Below are positions 19,470-27,455 of a stretch of DNA of 37,814 nt, piece by piece. A program made the position numbers and the translations under genes. The notes beneath the pieces are model-generated. The model was not told where the DNA came from. It saw nothing but the letters and a program-made list of their open reading frames with translations, and did no database searches. Origin of the DNA: Thermocladium modestius JCM 10088 (GTDB lineage: Archaea > Thermoproteota > Thermoprotei > Thermoproteales > Thermocladiaceae); assembly GCA_001315925.1 (NCBI GenBank), contig BBBF01000012.1, positions 1 to 37,814 of the forward strand, in the 5' to 3' direction. Every line of letters starts with the position of its first letter. Positions within the stretch are counted from its first letter, which is position 1.

Positions 19470-19490
19470 AACGGCTGGGCAGCGAGTAAA

Positions 19491-19500
19491 CTTTAAAAAG
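19491..19500 (-). promoter_or_regulatory. TATA box of the CDGSH gene
   Basis: CTTTTTAAAG, about 26 nt from the ATG at 19469; implies a leaderless transcript. Confidence 0.5.
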
Positions 19501-19534
19501 TTACGCCGTTCCTCAAAAAATACAGTTCCTCTGT

Positions 19535-20469
19535 TCAGCGATCGCCGCGTATTACCTTTGTGCCGCTTCGGCCCTCCAAGATGGCCCGCAGCTCTCCCAG
19601 CCTCCCTATGTAGGCGACCCTCCCCCCCCGCCCTCCACGAACCTGATGGCCGCCAGAACCTTCGGCCCCCCCATGCTGCCCGGCGGGAACTCTCCCCCCC
19701 TCTCGTACAGGGACTTGAGGGTTAGGTGATCCACCTCGCCCAGCCTCCTCTGATCCGGCTTCCCAAAGCCACGTAGACGCCGTCCACGTCGGTGAGTATC
19801 ACCAGGGAGTCCGCGTCCACCATCGATGCAAGCAATTGGCTGGCGAGGTCCTTGTCTATGACTGCCTCCACGCCCCTCAACTGGGAGGAGCCCGTGACCG
19901 GAACGCCTCCGCCGCCCGTGGATATCACTATGTAACCCTCCTCCATTAACTGAATTATGGGCTTAGCCTCAACTATGGAGGCGGGAAGCGGTGATGGAAC
20001 GACTCGACGCATGCCGCCCCTCGGATCCGGCTTGAATCGCCACCCGCTCGATTGAGAGAGGCGGCGGGCCTCGTCCTCGCCGTAGATGGGGGGGCCTATG
20101 AACTTGGTGGGGGGGTCATTGAAGGCCGGATCCTCCTCGTTCACGTATACCCGAGTCACCACCGCTATGGCTTTCTTCGGCACTCTGCGCGCCACGGCCT
20201 CGTTGTCTATAGCCATTGCGAGCAGGTACCCCCCCAGCCATCCCTGCGTCGCCGCCCCCCCATACATATCAAGCGAGAGCGGCAGGCCGCACTCGGCCAG
20301 GGCGCCCACCTGAGGCCCATTTCCATGCGTGACCAGCACATCGTAGCCCGCCTCCACGGCATCCATGACATCCCCAGCGGCCTCCCTGACCCTCTCCCAC
20401 TGCTCGCTGGGGGGAACCTATCTTTGCGCCACTGGATGAGAAGGCATTGCCTCCCAGGGCTATTACCAT
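19535..20469 (-). CDS. arcC: Carbamate kinase
   Basis: About 310 residues; transfers phosphate between carbamoyl phosphate and ADP, or makes carbamoyl phosphate. Motifs in order: VIALGGNAF (residues 2-10), VLVTHGNGPQVGALAECG (about 20290-20345), YVISTGGGGVPVTGSSQLRG with EAVIDKDLASQLLA (about 19830-19940), and SLVILTDVDGVYVAFGKPDQ (about 19760-19815). The C-terminal MGPKVLAAIRF and final strand KVIRGDR complete the amino-acid kinase fold. Starts at ATG 20469, or GTG 20475 six bases upstream in frame. Breaks at C runs near 19625, 19770, 20235 and 20410. No arginine deiminase or ornithine carbamoyltransferase gene is adjacent. Confidence 0.93.
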
Positions 20470-20598
20470 CCTCACTTGAACATCGCTGAAAACAGCGTTT
20501 TAAAACATTCCCAAGCCGTTGATGCGTATTCATGGCAGCACGTATGCACGTGGGCGGCAATTAATGGTAACAAGGCATTGCTCACGATGGGGAAACCG

Positions 20599-20606
20599 TT
20601 AAATAA
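20599..20606 (+). promoter_or_regulatory. TATA box of aIF1A
   Basis: TTAAATAA, about 27 nt before the ATG at 20630. Confidence 0.5.
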
Positions 20607-20629
20607 GCGGGGACGCGGGTCTTCCCTGA

Positions 20630-20944
20630 ATGTCCAGTCAAAAAGTGCGAACGCCGGAGGAGGGGGGGGAGCTTTTGGCCAAGGTAACTGACATAGTCGG
20701 GGGGGACGATAGGGTTAAGGTCATGTGCGAGGACGGCAAGGCCAGGATAGCCAGGATACCGGGCAAGTACAGGAGGAGGATGTGGATGAGGGTGGGCGAT
20801 TACGTATTGGTAATACCGTGGGACTTCGAGCCAAATAAGGCCGACGTCGTCTACAAGTACGATAGGGGGGGAGAGGTAAACGAGCTGCGGAGAAGCGAGC
20901 ACGGGGGGGAGAAGCTGGCCAAGATAGATGAATTGACCGGCTAA
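20630..20944 (+). CDS. eif1A: Translation initiation factor aIF1A
   Basis: Complete 104-residue protein with a single OB (S1-like) fold: AKVTDIVG-DDRVKVMCEDGK, ARIARIPGKYRRRMWMRVGD and YVLVIPWDFEPNKADVVYKY are diagnostic. It binds the small ribosomal subunit A site and assists start-codon selection. Runs at 20660, 20700, 20868 and 20904 are all in frame, each adding a Gly relative to what I expect of the family (for example EEGGEL and VGGDD). It lies just upstream of tRNA-Arg(CCG) on the same strand but with that gene's own TATA box between. Confidence 0.95.
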   Translation: MSSQKVRTPEEGGELLAKVTDIVGGDDRVKVMCEDGKARIARIPGKYRRRMWMRVGDYVLVIPWDFEPNKADVVYKYDRGGEVNELRRSEHGGEKLAKIDELTG

Positions 20945-20990
20945 TTATTGGCTATAATGATTAAACCACGGCAAAGACGCCGGCCAATGC

Positions 20991-20998
20991 TTTTAAAG
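20991..20998 (+). promoter_or_regulatory. TATA box of tRNA-Arg(CCG)
   Basis: TTTTAAAG, about 27-34 nt before the first tRNA base at 21025. Confidence 0.5.
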
Positions 20999-21024
20999 AG
21001 CGGGGGGGCATTGGATTCTCCGAA

Positions 21025-21104
21025 GGACCCGTAGCTCAGCATGGAATCAGAGCGACGGCCTCCGGAGCCGTAGGTCGTGGGTTCAAATCCCACCGGGTCC
21101 GCCA
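21025..21104 (+). tRNA. tRNA-Arg (anticodon CCG)
   Basis: Acceptor GGACCCG/CGGGTCC, D stem GCTC/GAGC, anticodon stem ACGGC/GCCGT with loop CTCCGGA (anticodon CCG), T arm GTGGG-TTCAAAT-CCCAC, discriminator G and encoded CCA. Differs from tRNA-Arg(CCT) essentially only in the anticodon arm. All stems are perfect. Confidence 0.95.
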
Positions 21105-21200
21105 AAAACTCATCAATTCAAATTCAACCCCCCCTAAACTCCTGGGAAGGTATTATTCCCATACCCATGAGGGGTCACTCCCGCCAAGAACAATAACCAC
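21105..21200 (+). repeat. Conserved 3' flank of tRNA-Arg, copy R
   Basis: Aligns with the flank of the other tRNA-Arg (1421-1517) across about 95 bp. Beyond it the sequence is not integrase-like. Confidence 0.6.
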
Positions 21201-21892
21201 CCTGGGCGCGGCGGTAGGTTCAGTAGAGGCTAACCTCCTTCACCGGTTCATCAAGGCCGAGGCGATGGTTTGGCTCTTTCCTCATTTTGGTTTTGATTTG
21301 AAAGGTTTTTGTGGTTTTTGTTGTGGGCCTTGTTAAATTTAAGGTGGTTGAGGTTAGTTCGCCGCGTCTTGGCTATGTTGAGCGGGTGGGCGCTCAGCCC
21401 CCATGGGCACGGCGAAGGGCCTGCCGGCTTAGCTTTACGGGGGGGCGTGGCTTGGGCTAACGTTGATCCAGTGCCTCACGTGGTTTTTACGGTGGGTTGA
21501 TGGTGAAGCCCCCCCATGAAGTCGATCATGAAGTGGAGCCGTTACTCACCGGTCGCGCGTTGTTCCCCCCCGCCGTGAAGCGGCCACGTGAAGCGGATCC
21601 ATGAAGTGCCCCCCCAGAGAGGGCGTGGGCGGCGGGGCCCGCCTCGTATCATTACTTACCCATGTCTAGCCGCGGATGCGAAAGCATGGAGCATAGCATA
21701 GTCATAATAACTAGATTATATAGTTATTTAGTGTAATTAATTTCAATTTCATAGAAATGGATTTTAGGCATTTCCCAGGGCTGCTGCGCGTCTAGGCGCC
21801 CCACCTCCGCGCCGCTTCATGAAGCGGCTCCATGTGCCGCTTCACGGTGGCTGGATGCTCACTGCATGGTTAATGACCAACCACTTCACGTG
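21201..21892. other. ORFan intergenic stretch with iteron-like repeats
   Basis: No credible gene in about 690 bp. The first part is T/G-rich (GGTTTTTGTGG-type words, 21285-21320). From 21515 to 21903 a 10-bp word CRTGAAGYGG and its complement recur: 21515, 21527, 21574, 21587, 21600 forward; 21837, 21881 and 21893 reverse; and both orientations merged in a perfect 18-bp palindrome at 21811-21828. An AT-rich patch (21695-21760) sits between the two repeat groups. The layout resembles an iteron plus AT-rich origin or a multi-site regulatory region, but there is no initiator gene. Confidence 0.45.
21811..21828. repeat. Perfect 18-bp palindrome
   Basis: GCCGCTTCATGAAGCGGC, self-complementary over its whole length, built from two facing copies of the local iteron-like word. 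Confidence 0.85.
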
Positions 21893-22490
21893 TTACTTCA
21901 CGGTTTGCCCCCCCCGCGGTGAGGCCGCCGCAAACTCACAGTAGAAACAAAACGTAGTGCGTGGGGGGCCTCCATGAAGCTCACCGTGGAGCATCGGGAG
22001 GAGGGAGAAGAGGGGGGGATGGTCACTCACCTTGAGGGGCTGGAGGGTCGCGTTGCCGCAGGGTATGCTCGTTGATTCGCGGAGCATGAAGCTCATGAAC
22101 TGTGAGGATACGTATAGGTACATGCCCCACGAGTCCCTACCCCCCCCGTACTTCAAGTGTTGGTCAATGCAGGGAACTAGGTCCATTAACTCGCTCCTCA
22201 AGCCCTCATAAGCAACCTTAAGGTTCCCAATCTCCGTGTACTTCGCTATGAACCCCCCCCTCCTAACCTTAAGCCCCCCCACTACCTCGCCGTTTTCATC
22301 AATCACGGGGTCGATTCCGTTAACGTCCCCCCCATTCCTCACGAGCTCCCTCAACCTGGCCGAAACGCTTGAGTCGCCCGGGTCAGTCCACCTCAAAAGG
22401 TGGCTATTCTCGTTAACCGCCCCCCCTCACGCCGCTGGCGAATTGATTAACGTGCCAAAGCCTCTCCTCCTAAACCTCCTCCCCCCCTCC
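21893..22490 (-). CDS. Hypothetical ORFan protein
   Basis: About 165-200 residues depending on start. The clear part begins RWTDPGDSSVSARLRELVRN, then GIDPVIDENGEVVGLKV, IAKYTEIGNLKVAYEGLRSE, LMDLVPCIDQHLKY, RDSWGMYLYVSSQFMSFML, and CFYCEFAAASPRG before the stop at 21893. Upstream, across a frame change near 22427, the chain seems to continue from FRRRGFGTLINSPAA. No motif is recognised; four cysteines are scattered, two as CFYC. Follows the small membrane protein on the same strand. Probably part of a degraded integrative element next to tRNA-Arg. Confidence 0.5.
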
Positions 22491-22692
22491 TCAGTTGAGT
22501 AAACCGGGGGTCACGCCCAGCCTAGACAAGACGTAGCTCAGGTACCCCCCTCGCGGCGGTAGAGCCAACCCTATCACCGGTGACGCCCAACAGCTTAAGC
22601 CTAGGCCTTGAATTAATGCCGAGGACGTAACCCATGAAGCCGCCAATCAAACTACCAACAATACTACCAACTAGTGAAGCAGCAAAACCCAC
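22491..22692 (-). CDS. Small glycine-zipper membrane protein
   Basis: About 66 residues: starts GTG at 22692, GFAASLVGSIVGSLIGGFMG forms one helix with a Gly-zipper spacing, then YVLGINSRPRLKLLGVTG and, after a single frame change at the G run near 22546, YLSYVLSRLGVTPGLLN and TGA. Its stop is followed by a GGAGG-type sequence for the next gene, suggesting co-transcription. Family unknown; small Gly-zipper proteins are common in archaeal plasmids and viruses. Confidence 0.4.
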
Positions 22693-22772
22693 TCACTAGG
22701 AATTCACAACCCTATAACTCTGATGTTAAAGACCGGGGGGGCTCGAGATGGGGGGGGATCTTCCCTGAGCGA

Positions 22773-23177
22773 TTACTGTAGTTGCTGTATAGGGCCGTGG
22801 GCTATCAGCAGCATTATCCCCGGTATTAATCCGCTGAATATCAGCGCCACTATGGCCCAGCCCAGGGAGTTCATTGCCTTCAACGCGGCCACGTCGCCCG
22901 AGTTAGCTGCCTTATACATCCTGTATATCCTGATCGTCACGATTATCGATATTGCGAACATTATTAGAAACACTATGCCAAATCCTACTAAGACGCCGAC
23001 CGCCGCTGCTGGCGCGCCGTATGGTGCCATGCTGCTGACTAAGGCCACATCAGCGAAGTATATTATGGCCACTATTATGAAGCCTAACATAGCCAGTATC
23101 GCGAATATTAAGCCCACGAGGAGCTCCGTCCTTATGCTGCCCAGAACTGGGTTTTGAGGTTGGCTTGGTCCTGACAT
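22773..23177 (-). CDS. Four-helix membrane protein
   Basis: Intact 134 residues. Four hydrophobic helices: LLVGLIFAILAMLGFIIVAI, AAAVGVLVGFGIVFLIMFAI leading into IIVTIRIYRMYKAANSGD, and AIVALIFSGLIPGIMLLIAH; the first pair flanks a short loop. The Pro/Gln-rich N-terminus (SGPSQPQNP) is soluble. DUF973-like proteins of Crenarchaeota have this arrangement, but I cannot assign it. A TATA element (CTTAAATATA, about 23198-23207 on the minus strand) lies about 25 nt before the ATG at 23177. It has no G/C runs and no frame break, which sets it apart from neighbours. Confidence 0.7.
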   Translation of the reverse strand: MSGPSQPQNPVLGSIRTELLVGLIFAILAMLGFIIVAIIYFADVALVSSMAPYGAPAAAVGVLVGFGIVFLIMFAISIIVTIRIYRMYKAANSGDVAALKAMNSLGWAIVALIFSGLIPGIMLLIAHGPIQQLQ

Positions 23178-23440
23178 GCATTCATGCTAAATTCAAATAT
23201 ATTTAAGCTTTCTGCTAAATACTAAGTCATTTAATAATATAATAAAAAATATTTATCAATTAATAAATTGGACTTAATATTTATAGTAAAATCAATAAAT
23301 TGGAAGAAAACTATGCGAACGCCGCGTTCATCCCAGTGATATGACTATGTTCTGTTCGATTGCTCCTAAATTATTATTGCCGGGATGCGTTTTGCTGCAG
23401 GGCAATCGCCATTGCGATGCGTTATCGACATCCGATAACG

Positions 23441-23448
23441 TTTTATAA
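23441..23448 (+). promoter_or_regulatory. TATA box of the aldehyde dehydrogenase
   Basis: TTTTATAA, about 25 nt before the ATG at 23470; preceded by a BRE-like purine stretch. Confidence 0.5.
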
Positions 23449-23469
23449 CCCTAATCGAGTGGCCGATCC

Positions 23470-25059
23470 ATGGATAAAAAGATAACTTACGTATCAATAA
23501 TGGCGGATGAGGGGATCCACCCATCGTACGAGAAGGCATTGAGGGAGGTCGAGGAGATCTTGGGGCGGGAGTGGCCCATCTATATAAATGGAAAAGAGGA
23601 GTCGGTCGGCCATACCTTCGAAAAGCGAAGCCCGATAGACACGGGCATATTGATAGGAAGATTCCAGAGAGGCGGGGGGGTGCCGAGTTCGGAAAGGCGC
23701 TTGATTCGGCGGTAACCGCGTTCAGGGAGTGGTCCAGGGAGGACTGGAGGAATAGGGTGGCCGTTATGAGGAGGCTGGCCGATTTAATAGAAAGGGATAG
23801 GTTTAGGCTCGCCGCCATAATAACGTACGAGGTGGGCAAGAATAGGTACGAGGCATTGGCGGAGGTGTACGAGATGATAGATGTGTTGAGGTATAATGCG
23901 GACCTCATGACTAAAATGAATGGGTACGAGGAGCCCATGTCCTCCCCAGTGCCCGGGGGGGAGGAGCCGCGCAGCGTCATGAAGCCATACGGAGCGTGGG
24001 CCGTCATATCCCCATTTAATTTCCCCATGGCGCTAGCCAAGGGAATGCTGACCGGCGTCCTCATCACCGGCAACACGGCGGTGTGGAAGCCGACTAGCGA
24101 GGCGCCCCCTATCGGCCGTCTCCCTATATGAATTGATGGTGGAGGCGGGGGGGTGCCGGACGGCGTGGTGAACTTGGTAACAGGGTCTGGGGGGGAGGCC
24201 TTCGAGGACTCCATAGTTGCCAACCCCCCCAAGGTGGCTGGAATAGCGTTCACCGGATCCAGGGACGTGGGCATGAGGCTCTATAGGAGGTTCACCCAGT
24301 CACAGCCCTGGCCAAAGCCCATAGTGCTGGAGATGGGGAGCAAGAACCCCCCCGTGATAATCACCTCCAAGGCCGATCTAGACAAGGCAGCGGAGGGAGT
24401 GATGAGGGCGGCGTTCGGCTTCGACGGGCAGAAGTGCTCCGCCGCCGCGCGCGTCTACGTGCAGGGAGAGGTCTACGACGAGTTCCTAGCCAAGCTCCTG
24501 GAGAGGACGAGATCAATAAAGATCGGCGACCCGCGGCTCAGGGATACATTCATGGGTCCCGTCATAAACAAGTCGGCCCAGGAGAATTACGCGAAGTACG
24601 TGGAGGACGCGGCGAAGGCTGGTGCGAAGATCATCCACGGCGGCAAGGTGCTGCGGGACGGGGCGTTCGGCAAGGGTACTACGTGGAACCAACTATACTG
24701 GTAGACGTGCCGAGGGGGCAATTACCTATGGTACACCGAGCTGTTCCTACCTATAGTTCTCGTGGATCGATTCTCGACCCTGGACGAGGCAATCCTCCGA
24801 GCCAACGATACTGAGTACGGGCTCACGGCCGGCATATTCAGCGAGGACATGAACGAGGTGAATTACTTCTTCGACGACATAGAGTTCGGGGTGGTGTACG
24901 CCAACAGGAGGGGGGGCGGCGCGACCACGGGCGCGTGGCCGGGCGCCCAGCTTCACGGGCTGGAAGGCAAGCGGAGCAACGGGCAGGGGGGGAGTCAATG
25001 GTCCCTACTACCTCCTCAACTTCATGAGGGAACAGGCACAGACCATAGTGAGGCAATGA
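23470..25059 (+). CDS. Aldehyde dehydrogenase, 1-pyrroline-5-carboxylate dehydrogenase-like
   Basis: NAD(P)-dependent dehydrogenase of about 525 residues. Motifs: YGAWAVISPFNFPMALAKGM (about 23985-24045), GNTAVWKPTSEAPP with the cofactor Lys, GIAFTGSRDVGMRLYRRF, the general base Glu in IVLEMGSKNP (about 24325-24355), the catalytic Cys in GFDGQKCSAAARVYV (about 24418-24460), EPTILVDVPR and the C-terminal GWKASGATGRG-VNGPYYLLNF and MREQAQTIVRQ. The FGF-GQKCSA context and long N-terminus are what I expect of P5C (glutamate-semialdehyde) dehydrogenases of proline degradation; other ALDHs remain possible. No proline dehydrogenase is adjacent. Frame changes at runs near 23680, 24150, 24675, 24710, 24912 and 24987. 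Confidence 0.85.
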
Positions 25060-25436
25060 TCCCGCACGAATCGATTACATTTCAATTAATGAGGCGATTT
25101 TACCCACGCGTTCAATGCTCGGCAACATAAAAAGAATTACCGCCTGAAAGACACCAAACAATCGCCGCAACGACTCACCGCCACGCGAGCCCCCCGCATA
25201 ATGCGGCTTGGAGGGCGCCGCGCCTTCCTTTATTTTAATGTGTTTTTTTATTAAGTTGATGTATTGGTTTTAGTTGTTGGTTGGGTTGAATGTAATGCGT
25301 GTCCAATTTTTGGTAACGCTTACAAAAGATGTTAATGAGACTAGAAGAATGTTACCGTTGTCATTATTGAGAATATTATGGTCACTATGAAAGCGTTTTT
25401 AAGGGGGGGATTTTTTGTGACTTAAATAGATCGATT
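25060..25436. other. Intergenic region with palindrome copy 2
   Basis: Contains an imperfect GC-rich hairpin (GCCCCCCGCATAATGCGGC, about 25189-25210), possibly a terminator for the aldehyde dehydrogenase, followed by T-rich DNA; the palindrome at 25297-25319; and a TATA-like GTTTTTAAG (25395-25403) about 36 nt before the ferredoxin ATG. Confidence 0.45.
25297..25319 (+). repeat. 23-bp palindromic element, copy 2
   Basis: Identical to copy 1 over all 23 bp but lacking its TATA-like extension. Lies 118 bp before the ferredoxin/sulfite reductase module. Confidence 0.8.
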
Positions 25437-25851
25437 ATGTCCAGGAGATCCGAGATACCCACTACACCGGACGGGCTCAGGAAATACCAGCGGGTGATAG
25501 ATGACCAGGACATCTGCATCGGATGCGGTGCATGCGTGTCCGTCTGCCCCACCAACGCGTGGGAGCTGGATGAGAACGGGAAGGCGAGGCTGATATGGGA
25601 TTGGTGCATCGATGACTTCTCCTGCGTGCCTGTCTGCCCCCGTGAACTGCATATGGAAGAGCGGGGGGGAGACGCCGGAGGAGACCAAGCACAAGGATAA
25701 TTGGTACAGGTTCAGCAGGGACTTGTCGCCGGAGGAGCAGAAAGTATTCGAGGAGTGGGCTAAGAAGTATGGAGTCACGGGGGAAGCCCGCCATGAGCCA
25801 GTGACCGCAGTGGAGGGGAGGCGGTTAAGTACTCGGATGTATATAAGGTAG
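25437..25851 (+). CDS. 4Fe-4S ferredoxin, probably the N-terminal module of the reductase
   Basis: About 135 residues. One classical cluster motif CIGCGACVSVCP (residues 28-39) is followed by WCIDDFSCVPVCPVNCIW, an unusual CX5CX3CX3C arrangement that may hold a second cluster. A helical tail follows: LSPEEQKVFEEWAKKYGV. As written the frame shifts at the C run near 25640 and ends at TAG 25849. If the run of four G near 25815 is one base short, the frame stays open through KYSDVYKVVYP into the reductase, so a fused polypeptide is plausible. Electron donor to the siroheme enzyme is the natural role. Confidence 0.7.
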
Positions 25852-27287
25852 TCTACCCCCCCAGGAAGCACGAGGCATTTACAAGAACCGCGGCGATAAT
25901 GCCTGGGTCTCCGTGAGGATACGGCAAGGACCGGGAGAGACCCCCCCAGCAAGTGTACTCAAGCCAGTTGAGGACGGTGACCCACGTGCCGATAGGTACG
26001 GCGATGGGAGGATCATGCTGGGCACCAGGGGGGGGACGTGGAGGTGGTGGCCGTGGATTATAGGATGTTCGACGAGGTGGTGGCCCAGTTAAGGATGGCT
26101 GGACTGGAGCCCAGGGACTCCTGCGGCAGCAGCGTGAGAAACCCAATTCCCTGCCCAAGCAATCACTGCCCCCCCTCGCCCTTGCCAACGCCGAGGCCCT
26201 CTCCACATTCATCGGGGATTACTTCAGGGGGGCGGGCGGAGTACGAGGGCGTTAACATGCCTCACAGGTTGAAGATCTCCGTGTCGGGGTGCGGGGAGGC
26301 GTGCGCAGTGCCCGCGTCCCAGGACGTGGGGGATAATCGCGAGGGGGGGATGGGGGGGGATTCGACGTGTACCTGGGGGGGGAGGCGTTGGGGGGGAGCA
26401 CGCCTTCACCGCCAAACCTGCATTCACTGGGGGGGTGGCCGCGGATGATTTGCTGCCCATATGCATAGGGGGGGTGGCGCAGGTGTTGAAGAGGGAGGGG
26501 GGGGAGAGGAAGGGCTTCAAGTGGGTGGTGAAGAACAGGGGGGGCTAGATGCCGTGAGAAGCGAGGTTATTAAGGCGGCGGAGGAGGTGAAGCGGCAAGG
26601 CGTTCCTTCACCACCACCCTCGGGGCCAGTTTTCCTGGGCAATCTAATGGTTAGGCTCCACTACCCAGCGGGGGGGTGGGTCTCATCGAGTGAGTTGGAG
26701 AGCGTAGCCAGGCTGGCGGAGGAGCGGGGGTGGGGGGGTACGTGGTCCTCTTCAATGATCAAACCATCTACGTCCCATTAGCGGGGGGGAGCACCATGGA
26801 GATGAAGGGAGAGCGGCTCGGCCCGTACCGCGGGGGGGAAAGGCCGCCACCGTGGCGTGCCTAGCAAGGAACTCTGCCCCCCAGGTCTCATAGATACCAC
26901 CTCCCTGGGACGTAGAATACACGTTCACCTGAGGAGGCCAGTCAAGGTGGGGGGGTGAGCGGGTGCACCCATGACTGCGCCATGTCGAGAACCTCCGATA
27001 TAGGGCTGGAACCGTTTGGCTTCAACGCGAGGATTATCGTGACTATTGGAGGCGGGGGGGCAAGGAGGGTGGGGGGGGAGGCGGTGGGCGTTGTGGAGCT
27101 AAGCGATGCGGAGGCGGTAGTGGATGCATTGCTCGACATGATGGACGAGGCGGATGCGGATGATGCGGGGGGGGAATTGATGGAGCGCGTTGGGGGGGTC
27201 GAATCAATAAAGGCTAGGCTATCGGCCAGAATCAAATCATTTAAGCCATGGGACAATGGACTGCAGTCCACTTTAGGCCCCGACTAG
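25852..27287 (+). CDS. Siroheme/4Fe-4S sulfite or nitrite reductase-like protein
   Basis: Reassembled across about eight frame changes, this has the two-fold NiR/SiR layout: ferredoxin-like half 1 (ARGIYKNRGDNAWVSVRIRQ, about 25873-25935), NiR/SiR domain 1 with NPIPCPSNHCPLALANAEAL and KISVSGCGEACAVPASQDVG (about 26140-26340), ferredoxin-like half 2 (LMVRLHYPAGWVSSSELESV, about 26645-26710) and domain 2 with VKVGVSGCTHDCAMSRTSDI (about 26940-27005). Domain 1 keeps both Cys pairs expected for the siroheme-bound 4Fe-4S cluster; in domain 2 only the SGCTHDC pair is clear. The enzyme should reduce sulfite (to sulfide) or nitrite by six electrons. Its N-terminus merges with the ferredoxin. The end at TAG 27285 is firm. 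One protein or two subunits cannot be decided here. Confidence 0.75.
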
Positions 27288-27340
27288 CCTATGGATCACC
27301 GCGGTGTTGATTGTCGAGCATTAGCGTAATATTTATATAT

Positions 27341-27363
27341 GCGTTACCAATAATTGGACACGC
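27341..27363 (-). repeat. 23-bp palindromic element, copy 3 (inverted)
   Basis: Reverse-orientation copy differing from the others at one central base. Read on the minus strand it is followed by the same 15-bp TATA-like tract as copy 1 (27326-27340). It lies 54 bp after the reductase stop, so the module is framed by inverted copies. Confidence 0.8.
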
Positions 27364-27455
27364 AGTTACACCCACAATAAACCACAATATCAAGCCATTA
27401 CTCCACCTTCCCGACGAGGACCTCCACCACGTCCTTCCACGCGTTGGGAAGAAGC

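Noticed and set aside
22723..23157. Plus-strand frame of 144 codons opposite the 4-TM protein
   Set aside because: The minus-strand frame has clean helices, a TATA box and an ATG at the right spacing; the plus-strand frame is its shadow.
23366..24274. Long open frame of about 300 codons on the minus strand opposite the aldehyde dehydrogenase
   Set aside because: It is antisense to unmistakable dehydrogenase motifs, is low in family-like features and rich in Pro/Ser, as expected from the reverse of GC-rich codons.
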